A stretch of DNA of 64,000 bases from Diploscapter coronatus (lineage: Eukaryota > Nematoda > Chromadorea > Rhabditida > Rhabditidae): contig OZ038423.1 in assembly GCA_964036155.1 (NCBI GenBank), forward strand, positions 43,725,249-43,789,248. The letters run 5' to 3'. Positions 51,274 to 62,485 of this stretch are shown one piece after another. Each line of letters starts with the position of its first letter. Position 1 is the stretch's first letter. Under the pieces are notes generated by a model, which saw only the letters and a program-made list of their open reading frames with translations, made no database searches and was not told where the DNA came from. The translations under genes were made by a program, and so were the position numbers.

Positions 51274-54200
51274 TTAATAGCGGCCGCCGGTACTTTGCAG
51301 GCCCGAAACAAGCTGATGCGTTAAATTATCGACGTCGTCGTGACCCCTTGAATTTTAACAAGGTTAATTTAAATTTATTGGGAATAAAAACTAATCGGCT
51401 TTTAATTTTGCTACTAAGGTATTTATGAGGACAAGTTTAGTTGCTTTTACTTCAAACGGAAATTTAATTCGAGATTATTACTGAGTCTGCGTCACGTGAA
51501 ATGACTAAAATGCTTTCTTGATCACATTTTTGTGTTAAAATATTTCTTTGAAACTTTTCCCTTGGTTGACCTACCTAGAATAGGAGGTTTTGTTGCGGAT
51601 TTCACTGATTCGTTGAGTGGCCTGAGGATCCTTCTGATTCAGCGGATTCACGTTCTGGTTCGCCTCGCGCTGACTGTGCGTCATTGCTAAAATCAGAACT
51701 TTACTTTATGTTAATTGTTATGAGTCCTACTGTCATCTCGTAATTGCTTGACGAATCTGGCAGGCGTCGGCACAGAGTTGTGAGCGCGATACGGTGCATA
51801 GGGAGCGAAGGTTTCTCTAGAATTTTTCGCATGCTAAGTTAGAAACGATTATTTATGTTATTGTCAATGTTCGATAACTTGAGACAAAATAACTGATGCA
51901 CAAATTTTGATTTTACAAAGTGTGCATTGCGTAATTTCAAATAGTCGTTAGTTATTATTACTTGAATCAGTGGAATGACGTTTATTCTTTTGCAAAGAAG
52001 GTGAATTTTATCCTCAATTGAAATTGCTTTTCAATAGTTTTTCTACTAACTCGGAAGTTTCCTCAGTGCGTCTGTACATGCTCTGCTTGGAGACAGTCAT
52101 GGTAGCTGGTGTGTTGTCGCTGGCTTCCATGATCGCGACAGGGGTCATCGTCGCGTACTGATGAATCAGCTCACGCGGGTTCGCAATTAGATACCCTTGA
52201 CGCATGTCCAATTTGTAGGCTGGGTCCGAGAACAGAGAGGAGGCTGGAATGTTTTCATCAACGAATTCTTCCATTATTATAATTTAGCATTTGTCAAATA
52301 CTATTTCACAGATCTAGAAATTGGGCACTAGTCTATATTTTTTGGGGGAATTCGGAATACCAATAATAATAGTATAGTTTGAGCGATACGAACGTCGTCA
52401 TTAAAAACAGAACATCAATGGTTGAATTTCTCGAAAAAGTAAACGTTTATCAGATCAAATATTTTCTATAGATGAATTATAAAATTACCAGATTGCGGTC
52501 TAGGCACAGAGGTATCGAGTCCCGCGAATGGGTCACCCTTCGGGGGTGCAGGAGGAGGTGGAGCGCGATATGGTTCTGAATGTCTTCGTTTAGTTACACA
52601 GATGATTTGCTATCTTTAAATCCGATCTAGACAGAGTGAAACATTGTTAGAAGACGAAGTAGTTATGAACGTGTCGGTGCTCAACCTGATTGGGCTTGTG
52701 TTGGGGTGACTCGCACTGCTGGGCCGAAGTCCTTGGGTCCGGAATCCTTAGGTCCGAAGTCTTTGAGGCCTCCCAGATCCTTGGGACCGAGATCCTTCGG
52801 TCCACGATCTCTTCCGTCCAGACCGTTGCCGAAGTCCGGCTTCGGCGTCCCTGTACCGGCACCTGATAGTTGAATATAGGGTATTGGAGTCATGCGGGTT
52901 TAAGATGGATAGGGATGGAGGGCTTGCATTACAATGGGAAAGAGCAGGCATGATTTGGCGGGTTTCTTCCATTACAAATAGGATAGGAATTAAGTCATTT
53001 GGAATCTTCTCAACATCAGAACATGGAAAGTGGCGTCGTCTGATGAAAGTATATTGTGAACAATTACTCTATCATAACCATGCTGAGAAGCTGCGAAAAA
53101 TCAAAATTCCCTGGAAAGAGCAGGCATAGTTTGGGGGTTTTCTTGCAAGACTTGCGGGAAATTGCATGGTAAAAAATACCTGGCTCAGCCCTCGAACTTC
53201 GACCGCTCCCAGGACCATACTCGCTGAGGAAACCACCCTCGCTGGGAGCCATAGCTGAAATTTTGAATAATTCCTTTCTAGATAGAGGAAATAAATTACA
53301 TCCGACATTGCTCCACGTCTTCTCGTAGACGTTGACACCGTCCTTGCCCCTGTCGCCTCGCTCGATGTGCTGGAGTTGGGTGATTGTGACACGGGGTGAG
53401 AGGTCCACTGGTCGTCTGGAATTTGTATATTTTCTTTGTATCTATAAAGGCAGCATCAATTTGGGCTTTTATCATCAACTCAATGATCAAGTGATAAAGA
53501 TTTCATCTTTAGCTCCAGATAGAAAAAGGAACTCGTTCAGACTTATTTTTCTTCGCCAGGAAAGATATTCAGAATAACATTAAGCCCAACCTCTTCAATT
53601 CGTATCCATCAGCAGCGACAGTACCATCACCAATCGGAGAGTAGTAGAATTTCTTTGACTTGACCGATTTCGGCAACTGATTCGGGGTAGTGATCAGCTA
53701 AATGAGTAAGTCTTTAAATTCACGAAATATTAATGAAACACCTCTCCTCCCTGCCAGTTATGTCCAGTCAGCTCAACTCCACTTCCAGGACGATCTCCAA
53801 ATCCACTAAATCGACTCGCATCCCGCTCCTCGCTCTGATTCTGACGAGCATGAGCATGCCGTTCCGTCTCAAAGCGGTTGTAGTTATCCTGAAATTTAGA
53901 CGTATTTTTGCTGCCGAATATTTTTTCAGAATAAAAAGAAAATATGCGCTATCTGACACGATATTATTATATCAAATTTTCATAACTCTTTCCTTGAAGA
54001 CCAACTTCTTGTCAACTTGTATATTGAACTAATTATGATTCAACCGTGTCAAATTATCGTAGATGAAAGTTTTTAGGATTGATCTAACTGATGTAAATAA
54101 ATGCTATTTTGTGCATCACCTTCGCGTCATCTACCCTCATTCTCAGCGTCATCATATTTTTTATTATCTCAACATTTTATCTTTCGAATGAATCAATTCG

Positions 54201-54970
54201 GCTATTGAATTCCTCCGTCAGAGGGTGGCACAATGCCTTTGAACCACGTCTCTCGAAGAGGTATTATTTTGCACGGATGACATCGATACACGCTTAGAAA
54301 AGTTGAAGGAGGGAAAGACAGTGGAACAATGAGAGGGAGTAAGAATCAGAAAACGAAAAATATCACTGATAAGAGTGATAAGGGAGAAGCGGAATAGGTT
54401 AGAGAGCGTGGAAAAAGAATAAACACAAAGAATAAGAAAATTGAGACATAGCACTGATAAAATGATAAGAAAGAAAAAGATAAGGTAGGAGAGTATAGGA
54501 AGACAATAGACAGAAAAGAAGTGAGATGTGTTACAGCGCCGAGAGCTCGACGAGGATCAACGAGGCAGCCGCCTACGCCGAAATATATTTCTTTTTCTTT
54601 CGTTTTCCAATGCTATTTTCCCATTTTCTGCTTCTTTAGAGGTTTTAGAGAAGAAATTGAATTCCAAACCGATTTATCGATATACGGATTTAGATATCAG
54701 ATCTTCACGCTAATATTTTAGGGGTATCGAGTTGGAATTCACGAAAGAATTATAGAAGTTAAAAACAATATTAAACTTAATGAATTTTATAAAATGATAA
54801 GAAAATAACTCAATATAATTTTAATGAGAATAAAAAATTGCTAATTTTAAATTGTAAATTAGTATTTCAATAAATATTACCTGATGCCTGCTGAGCGTGG
54901 TGTAGGCCGGACTTTCGCCGCGATCTCGGAAATTCAAATTGCCCTGACTGCCGTAGTGCGACATCGACAT
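51274..54970 (-). CDS. Low-complexity scaffold-like protein with GPKD repeats
   Basis: Minus strand, about twelve exons. It starts MSMSHYGSQGNLNFRDRGES at 54,970, some 60 nt after a TTTCAG acceptor at about 55,030, so trans-splicing is likely. Order of parts: a charged segment (DNYNRFETERHAHARQNQSE), ELTGHNWQGGEV, KKFYYSPIGDGTVAADGYEL, VTITQLQHIERGDRGKDGVN, a run of GPKD(L/S/F) pentapeptides (exon about 52,690-52,862), a proline patch (YRAPPPPAPPKGDPFAGLDT), SDPAYKLDMRQGYLIANPRE, and a terminal helix (HDDVDNLTHQLVSGL) reminiscent of LD-type motifs. Stop TAA 51,274-51,276. No enzyme domain is visible; it looks like a cytoskeletal or junctional scaffold, but that is a guess. C. elegans has gei-15 near dhs-28, so it may belong to that locus (from memory, unverified). 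Confidence 0.6.
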
Positions 54971-57378
54971 GTTGATGTTTTTGATTGGCAATAGGTAAAA
55001 TCACTTCCAAAGATCGAAATTAATTCTGAAATAGAAGTATTTATCTTTAAAAATCTTAGTCAAAGTCTTAAGAATACCGTGAAATATCGGTTAAATAGTG
55101 GCTACTTTAGAAAAGAAAAATGTCCTTTAATCAATGAAATAAGATAAAAATACTGTATTCTCTCTAATTGAAGGGCATGCTCGTCTATTTTTCAACCCCC
55201 AATCTTTGAACAATTGAATTCTTTCAAATCGCCATAATTCATTATCTAATGATCGTAATCACTTCAGATCAAAACTAAATGCACTTCGTACACACTAAAG
55301 AATGTCATAAAACACTTGATGAGATTATATGAGTAGTTCTGGCATTTGGGAGATGTCCCACTACTATTAAAGAGTACTCTTCAATTAAGAGAATACGGTG
55401 GGTTAGTTTCGAGTAAGATATAAATATAAATTGATCAATAATAAAAATAGATATTGATAGACACTGATAGCCATGAAGATCTTATATATCGACTAACGAT
55501 TTTTTTCGCTAGTGACGATAAAGCTAATCGAATTAAGACGCAAGCTTTCGATCAGCAAATTTGCTAGATAAATTAGGCGAGTTGATAGGTGTTCAAGTTA
55601 TCATTTTGACGGGTAATTAGAGGGCCTGATCATTCTACAATTATGTTTTAACCTTGTAATGTTTTTTTTTCAATTAGAAACTATAGTTTGAGTATTCGGT
55701 AGAAATATTTGAATAGGTAGGCTATTGTAAGAAATGATATGGAATTTATGCAAAACTAAAACCGAATAACGAAATATAAAGAAGTGCGGAAAAATAGAAA
55801 CGACATATGACGCAGGCCGCAATGCAGAAATATGCGAAAGTTGTGAGTGGAGGGGATTCAGAGGGTAAAGCGAGGGGAGTTCCAGAGATCTGAATTACAG
55901 AAACGGGATTTTTACAGGAAAAAATCGATAACAATTCGAATGAAATACCTTCAAAAATAAAAAGATTCGATTTTTTTTTCGATTTAGAAGAATAGAATGG
56001 CTTATGATGTTCAGAATAAATGTAGAAATGTTTTAAAGGAAAAATCACTATGTCTGAAAAATGTACAGGAAGTAATTAAAAATCAATATTGCTGGAAAAT
56101 TTATAAAAAAAAAAAAAGAAAGTAGGTCAGCTACAGTATTTCAAGACTAGATCAACTAAACTATCGAATTACTACTACTATTACTGATTGAATGATTCTA
56201 AATCAATGGCTTTTAACGATTGAAGCGCTTTCTCTCTAAAGTGCTAAAGACTAGGGATATCTAATGAGCTGCACTAACTTTGGGAGGTCGAAAGAATTAG
56301 AGAAAATGCTAGGGATACATGAAAATGAGAGATAGAGAGAGAAATTTGAGGTAAGTAAAAAGAGACATAAAATGGAGTAGAGGGCTATCGGTTGGGTCCG
56401 AGCCTGGCTGAGATATCGGCCCGAGGGCTATTTCCTATCTCTCTCTCTAAAAATCTATCTGATTCTGTAGTGTCTCTCATTTTTACACGTAATATTTCAG
56501 TATCTCGTGTCTATTTTTCTATTTTTAAGTCCATCTCACTCTAACTCGCTATCTGATTCTTACGATCCCTCACTTTCAGGAGCTATTTCTCCATCTTTTT
56601 CTTCTTTGTTCATCTGGTATCTCTAAACTTCTCTATGTTTTATTGAACTCTCTCACCTCCCTCTTTTTGTTGTAATACCCCTCAAATGCCTGTGGCACTC
56701 ACTAACATCTATCTCTTTTAGATCGCTTTTTTCTCTACACTCTCTCAAAATTTATCATCTCTCATTTTTGTCTGGCCGCTTTTATCAGTGACATTTTGAT
56801 ATTTTTTCGGATTTTCTTTCTCTACCTTTTCCTTTTCTCTTTCTTGCAGATGTTTCTGGGCCATTTCAATCATTCGATTCTTTCGTATTCCCGAAACTTC
56901 TATCCATAGTTTTCAGTCTGACGAGCAAAAATGTGCTTATTTATGCAAAAATAATGTTTCACATTTCGAATATAAAGTCTACAAAAATTTACAATCGGAA
57001 AGAGGATAGACATGAATGAAAGATATTAGAGTGGAACGAAAATAGTACAGATGAATTATTATGATTATCAGCAGAGTTGTAGAATTTGAAAAATATGCTA
57101 ATTTAAAAGTCTGACTCGAATACTACATAAAATTAGCATATTTCAGATCATTATTACTGGAGATAAAGATTTTCGCAAGAAAGGATAAAAAAGCACGATC
57201 AATACATGGATTTTCGAAAATATTAAAATTGGGATGATATCGGCAAAATTTAGATCAATACTTTGTCTTTCATGATGTTTCATGTTTCGGCCATTTTCTA
57301 TGTTTGTTTAATAGTTTTTTTTTCATCGTAAAAATGCAAGAATACCATAAAAATGATCGAAACTTGAAACTATGACAT
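54971..57378. other. Spacer between two minus-strand low-complexity genes
   Basis: No supported coding sequence. CT-rich and GA-rich low-complexity runs lie at about 56,300-56,860 (TATCTCTCTCTCT, GAGATAGAGAGAGA). Lying upstream of the gene that starts at 54,970, they may mark its promoter. Confidence 0.4.
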
Positions 57379-60300
57379 TTAGCGAGACAAATATTCGAGC
57401 AATTGCTTTCCAGTCAGATCTGGTGGCAATTTGAATTCAGTGTGCGAATAGGTGTACGTCGGTTCGGTCGAGCCCTGAAATCATCAATTTCATGTGAATG
57501 GTAGTTTTACTAAATCAAAATTAAAATACCTGAGGAATAGCACTGTAGACTTCTCTTCTCTGATACGCCGGTGCTACCATCATCGGCGATAAGGAGCGAG
57601 CTCGGCTATCTTGATCTACCCAAGAGACGCCTTTCCTGAAAATCAAGGATCTTCGAGTTTTATTAGTTATTCTTGATACAGTATTGGTATTAGTTTCCAA
57701 CACCACTATCATCTATTTTCAATCACAAACTGAATTTCAACAGCACATTCCAAAAGTATGCCACATCATTCAGAGAAATGAATTTTCAAGAATGACCCAA
57801 CTAACCTTTTCAAACTGCTGTACGGTGAACAGGGCGGCACAGGTGGTTTTGCGGCGCCTCCAGCTCCACTTCGCTGGCTTGATCCATATGCGTAAGTGCT
57901 GGACTGACCAACGTTGCCCACAGAGCCGTAATGACCAGTGCTCGCATAGGGAGTCGATCCATAGCTAGTCTCGTACTGCGTAGATCCACCATATTGACTA
58001 CCAGTGCCAGTGCCTAAATATAAAAATACAGCAATGTTCAAATCGATGTTAATATCTAATGTTTTAGGGTGCGTTCAGACCTTGTTCGTTCTAGAGCGAA
58101 CATTGCGAAATAGAGTTGTTCGAGGAGAGAGCGCAGAGCACGGTGTTTCTCGTTGCTATCTTCTCGAACAACCCTATTTCCCAATGTTTGCTCTAGGACT
58201 AACATAGTCTGAGCGCACCCTTATCAAACTTAAGCTATGCTTGAAAAAAGTGTCATAGGAAAGATTTATTCAGCGACGATAAGGACATAAGGTTAATCCG
58301 GTTACAATATAATTACCGTAGTTGGATGAGTAATTAGTGGAAGGGTTGTAGTTTCCGCCGGTATTGGTGTTGTAGTTAACGCTGGCATTGTAGTTGGGAG
58401 CGGTATTATAGGTCGATTTAGCGTTGTAACTGGGAGCGGCATTGTAATTAGCACCGGTATTGTGGCTCTTCGGTGGGTTGTAGCTACCGGTGCTATAGTT
58501 GCTGTGGCTCTGATGGTAGTTTGATTGTGAGGATGGATAACTGAAATTAACACATCATTCAGCTATTTAGAAATCAGTTGGATAAACTGCTTAGAATACT
58601 CTAGACTATTCATTCTTGCAATTGAAAGATATTTCCTCCAAAATGAAACTTTCCGGGTGTAAATTTTCGATAAGTTGGAATTCCCTTACTTGGTCTGGTA
58701 AGCATTCGCTTGTTGCTGTTGTTGCTGATGACTTTGACTTCGGCTCATCGAATTGTAGGGCGAAGGCGAGGGGCTAAATTCCGACCTTATTAGCTACCTT
58801 GCAGAATTCGTGTTACGGGAAATTTGTGAGTTTTCATGGCATTCTGGGGATCGTTTTTGAAATCAAGCATTCAAAACGAAAATAAACCGGAAAAACCTCT
58901 CTAACCGAAAAAGACGCGAAATATCGCCCCTAAATGGAACTAATCTAATTTGGTGAACGGAGGATACTTGTTTTCAATTACTACCGTAAACCCATAATAG
59001 ATAGACATTCCCTAAGATAGGCGTCTCTTATAAGAAGAGCCCTTCTGTAGAAGATTCTCGAAAATAGAGTTTATGGACACATCTATTTCAGGCTTTATGG
59101 TATCTAGATTGAAAATATTCTATACTTGCAAAATGATGATATCTTCAAGCTCTATCTATTGATATAAATTGCACGTATTTCAGGAATTTAAATAATTTCG
59201 TACCTCAACCCCGATCTGGACATGGCAGGACTGTTGGGGCGACTGATGTCCACGATCTTGTCGACTTTGACGAGACCGCTCTTCAAAATATCCTCCAAGA
59301 ATTGATTGTCAGAAGGTTGCTCGATGCCGGGAAAATCAGTTATGTAGTTGTATCCTGAAATGATAACACCATGAAAATGAGGCATGATGTGAATTAATAT
59401 TCATCCAGCAGGCTATTGGAATTGGAATTGAAATGCGAATGCGTGCTCTTCATGCTATTCTTGATGACAGATTGCAGTGAAAATGGCTATTTGGTTTTTT
59501 CGCGCGACCCAACGAAACAGGCTGTATGGATAGGGGAGGATAAAGGTTATAGGGGCATACTTCCTAGCTTTTACATACTATTTTACCGAGTTGTGAAGTC
59601 GTAAAAAGATCAAATTTACTGTGAAAATAGCATTGGAGCATGAGAATAAAAATGTTGAATTTTTACGACCTCTCCCGGAGACAAACGAAATGTACCTTCA
59701 ATATAAGGCTGTGGAATTCCTCTGTACTCCTCAGAGTCATCAGGCTGAATGTGCTTCTTGGATCGAAACGTGCTGTCCAACGATTTGTAGGCGTCGAAAG
59801 GAGATGGAGCTCTTGGAAGCTTCTTGCTCAATTCACCGTAGTTTGAATTGGTTGACTGACGACGGACACGGGGCTCTAAAATTTTTCTTGACTGCCTTCA
59901 GAATATCAATCTGAATTACATAAGCTTATGGAAATCGTCACTTTCTGATTTCGGGAATTTTTAGGCAAATTTCATACCTATTCTGAATTTTGACTTTTCA
60001 AAATTCAACTCTCTCTCTCTAGATCGATATGATAAAAATCAAAAAAATTTTGTTGCAGCCTTTTCCTAGCTCATGGACGCTTTTAAATGTTTACGAACAT
60101 AGTCAAAACCTCGAATTTTGTTGAATAGATCGTACCTGGGAACTTCTCTCGGTCGACGAAGTACATGATGTGGGCGTTGTTGTCGATGAATCTCTGCAGC
60201 TCCTTGTCCTGATGCTCGGAGAGCTCGTGACGATTCACCAGATAGACGCCGTTCACAGCGATTTTGTCCTGAAAGAACTCATTTTACCATTTTGATAATA

Positions 60301-60492
60301 AAAAGGCGACCTAGATTCTTCGCGACGAAGCAACATGACGAAATAGTGTAGGGTAGAAAATTCTCTGACTCTACACCATTTCGTCATATTGCGTCGCTGC
60401 GTCGTTGCTAAGAATCGAATTCGACAATAAAAGTATGAAACCTCAAATTCGCTGTATGTCGGCGACATTGTTTCTGCTCTTGCGGCCGCCAT
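57379..60492 (-). CDS. Protein with Asn/Tyr-rich low-complexity domain
   Basis: Minus strand, about nine exons with consistent phases. It begins MAAARAETMSPTYSEFE at 60,492, one base after a TTTTCAG acceptor. Next is a conserved-looking globular segment (DKIAVNGVYLVNRHELSEHQ, FIDNNAHIMYFVDREKFP), then PRVRRQSTNSNYGELSKKLP, SPFDAYKSLDSTFRSKK, YNYITDFPGIEQPSDNQFLE and DKIVDISRPNSPAMSRSG. A Q-rich stretch (QSHQQQQQQANAYQ) follows. Then comes an Asn/Tyr-rich domain with repeats of the type NYN/TYNT (exon about 58,314-58,540), a Gly/Ser/Tyr-rich part (YGGSTQYETSYGSTPYAST), and the C-terminus FKLPPDLTGKQLLEYLSR with TAA 57,379-57,381. Name and function are not known to me. Position near dhs-28 suggests part of a gei-15-like locus (inference). 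Confidence 0.6.
58067..58220. mobile_element. PIF/Harbinger-like foldback MITE in an intron
   Basis: A 154-bp near-perfect palindrome. It begins GGGTGCGTTCAGAC and ends GTCTGAGCGCACCC, with TTA directly repeated on both sides (58,064-66 and 58,221-23). The whole arms pair (AGAGCGAACATTG.. against CAATGTTTGCTCT). A 3-bp TTA duplication is typical of PIF/Harbinger-derived miniature elements. It sits between two coding exons of the Asn/Tyr-rich gene. Confidence 0.85.
60306..60425. repeat. Small foldback repeat in an intron
   Basis: An inverted repeat of about 110-120 bp: GATTCTTCGCGACGAAGCAA and ATGACGAAATAGTGTAGGGT on the left pair with ATGACGAAATGGTGTAGAGT and TTGC-rich sequence ending TTCGATTCTTAG read inverted on the right. 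It lies in intron 1 of the Asn/Tyr-rich gene. No clear target-site duplication. Confidence 0.7.
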
Positions 60493-62485
60493 CCTGAAAA
60501 TTACACAAATAAAATTCTATTATAAAAACCGTGAAAATAGCATTTTTTCGAGGAAAAATCTGGACATTAGAAAATTTATGAGAGGTACGAAAATCTAATT
60601 AATTTTGGAGCACACAATCTATCAATCGCGTTTCAGAGCACAAAGTAAGAAAAAACAAAGTAATTACAGTATTCTCAAAGATTCTTTGTTTTGATAATTT
60701 GATGAAGAAAATCGATATCTCATAAGCAATAAAATTGGGTAGGTTGAGGGGAGGATTTCGGTGAGATATTTTCGTCTCGGTGATAAGGAGAGAAAGAGAA
60801 AGAAAGGAAGAGATGAACAAATGTGCACATTCGAAAGGATAAAACATGCCTGAGGGAAGGCACAACAGCTGTGCCGTATGTCAGCCGGGAAAAAGTTAGG
60901 GCTTGAGGGCGAAGGTGAAAAAAAAAATGCCTGAGAAATAGCATGGAAAATTGAGACGAAAAGATACAGAAAAATAGGAAAACGGTGAAGATCACAATAG
61001 AAAATCTAAGAGAAAATGAGCTTTTGGAAGTGGATGAAGAATATAATGCGAAAGAGAAAAACACTGATAAGAGAAATACCATGGAAATTTGAGATGCAAA
61101 GATATAAAAAGTGGAAAATAGTAGGGTGACTGATAATTTTGGAAAGAAAGATAGAGTCTTAGATAATGAAGAAATAGAAGTAGCATAAAGAGGTGCAGAG
61201 GAAGAAACAAAGAGATGCCGAAATAGACTGAAGTAGTGATGAAAAATCCGAGGAATAGTGATGGTAAGAATGAGAATTTGAAGAGAGGATAAGATCTTCT
61301 AAATCCAAAGAGAGATTTCCCCTAGCGATGTTTATAACCTGTGTTTTTCGGCTCAGGATTCAGGAGAGTGGGTGTAAAGGGGAAATGCCAACTGCGAAAT
61401 GAAGACAAAATGAAACACTCAGGGTGAGTAAATCTATCAAAATTTGAAGAGAATTTTTTGACGTGCGTAAAATTTCTCTAGACAAAATTATATGATATCA
61501 AAAATGATCTGAAGATAATTTAAACTTAATTAAAACTTATTCTGAGAAAATGCAACAGGAATATTTTGAATGAAAGTTTAGCAAAAATGAAGAAAAGCTA
61601 AACAGATACGAAATATAAATAGGTTTCAACGTCATGATAATAATTTGAGTGACGATTTCCCATTGCAAATTTGACATTTCGCATTAGCGGATTGTCACTT
61701 TGCAAAGTGAGCGCATTTTTCAGGCTTTTATACGAATTTTTCAAAAAATATCTTCCTTCAAAATGTTTATTGTTCTACTCCAGTGTCTAATAAATAGCTG
61801 AAAATTGGACAATGTAAAATACAGACAGTTGCAAATTGTAAAATGTAACATCCTAAAACACTTTGTATGCTCACAGGTAAAATAATAGGTCATTGGTCAG
61901 AAATTTTATAAATCGATAAAATACCGTACTCCTAAAATATTAGGTGATCTTCATTAGGATTGGGTATTTTTTGAACGTTTGGGATGCGATTTCCCGTTAA
62001 ATTCAAATGAATACGCTGGAACTTTAAAAATGAGCAGAAATAAAAAATGAAGCAACTCAAATACCTGCATAAAACACAAAAATTCAACACTTGAAACTGT
62101 TAGAAACTACAAAATTCAAATAAAATAATTGTGATATGATAATATTCGTAAATCTCAAATTCGAGCACAAAAGAAATGTGTTGTCGTTTGAAAATGCAAA
62201 TTTTCGACCCGGAATATAGTCAAATACAAAGTGACTAGGGAAAAGAGCAGAATAAAACAGAATATTGATCGATCAAAACTGAAAAATTCAAAGAAAATGA
62301 ATAAATGTGACTGAAAATAACTGTGGAATGTAGTATTTTCGATTTTCGTCGCTTTAAATAATATTCTGAGTTTACTGCAAAATTATTTTTGAAATTGTCC
62401 AAAAAGTTGAAAAATGCTTGATTTTTTAATACACGCAGAATGTTACAATTTCAAGAAAAGGATAGTATGTTTGATTTTTTTCAAT
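60493..62485. other. Upstream region of the Asn/Tyr-rich gene
   Basis: No supported coding sequence. The part 60,740-61,330 is purine-rich on the plus strand (pyrimidine-rich on the minus strand), which resembles nematode promoter or 5' flanking sequence. The remainder is AT-rich without recognisable features. Long open frames on the minus strand here (60,599-61,210) reflect this pyrimidine bias. Confidence 0.4.

Noticed and set aside
60599..61210. Long minus-strand open frames rich in Leu, Phe and Ser
   Set aside because: They arise from a purine/pyrimidine strand bias; no splice structure and no start context.
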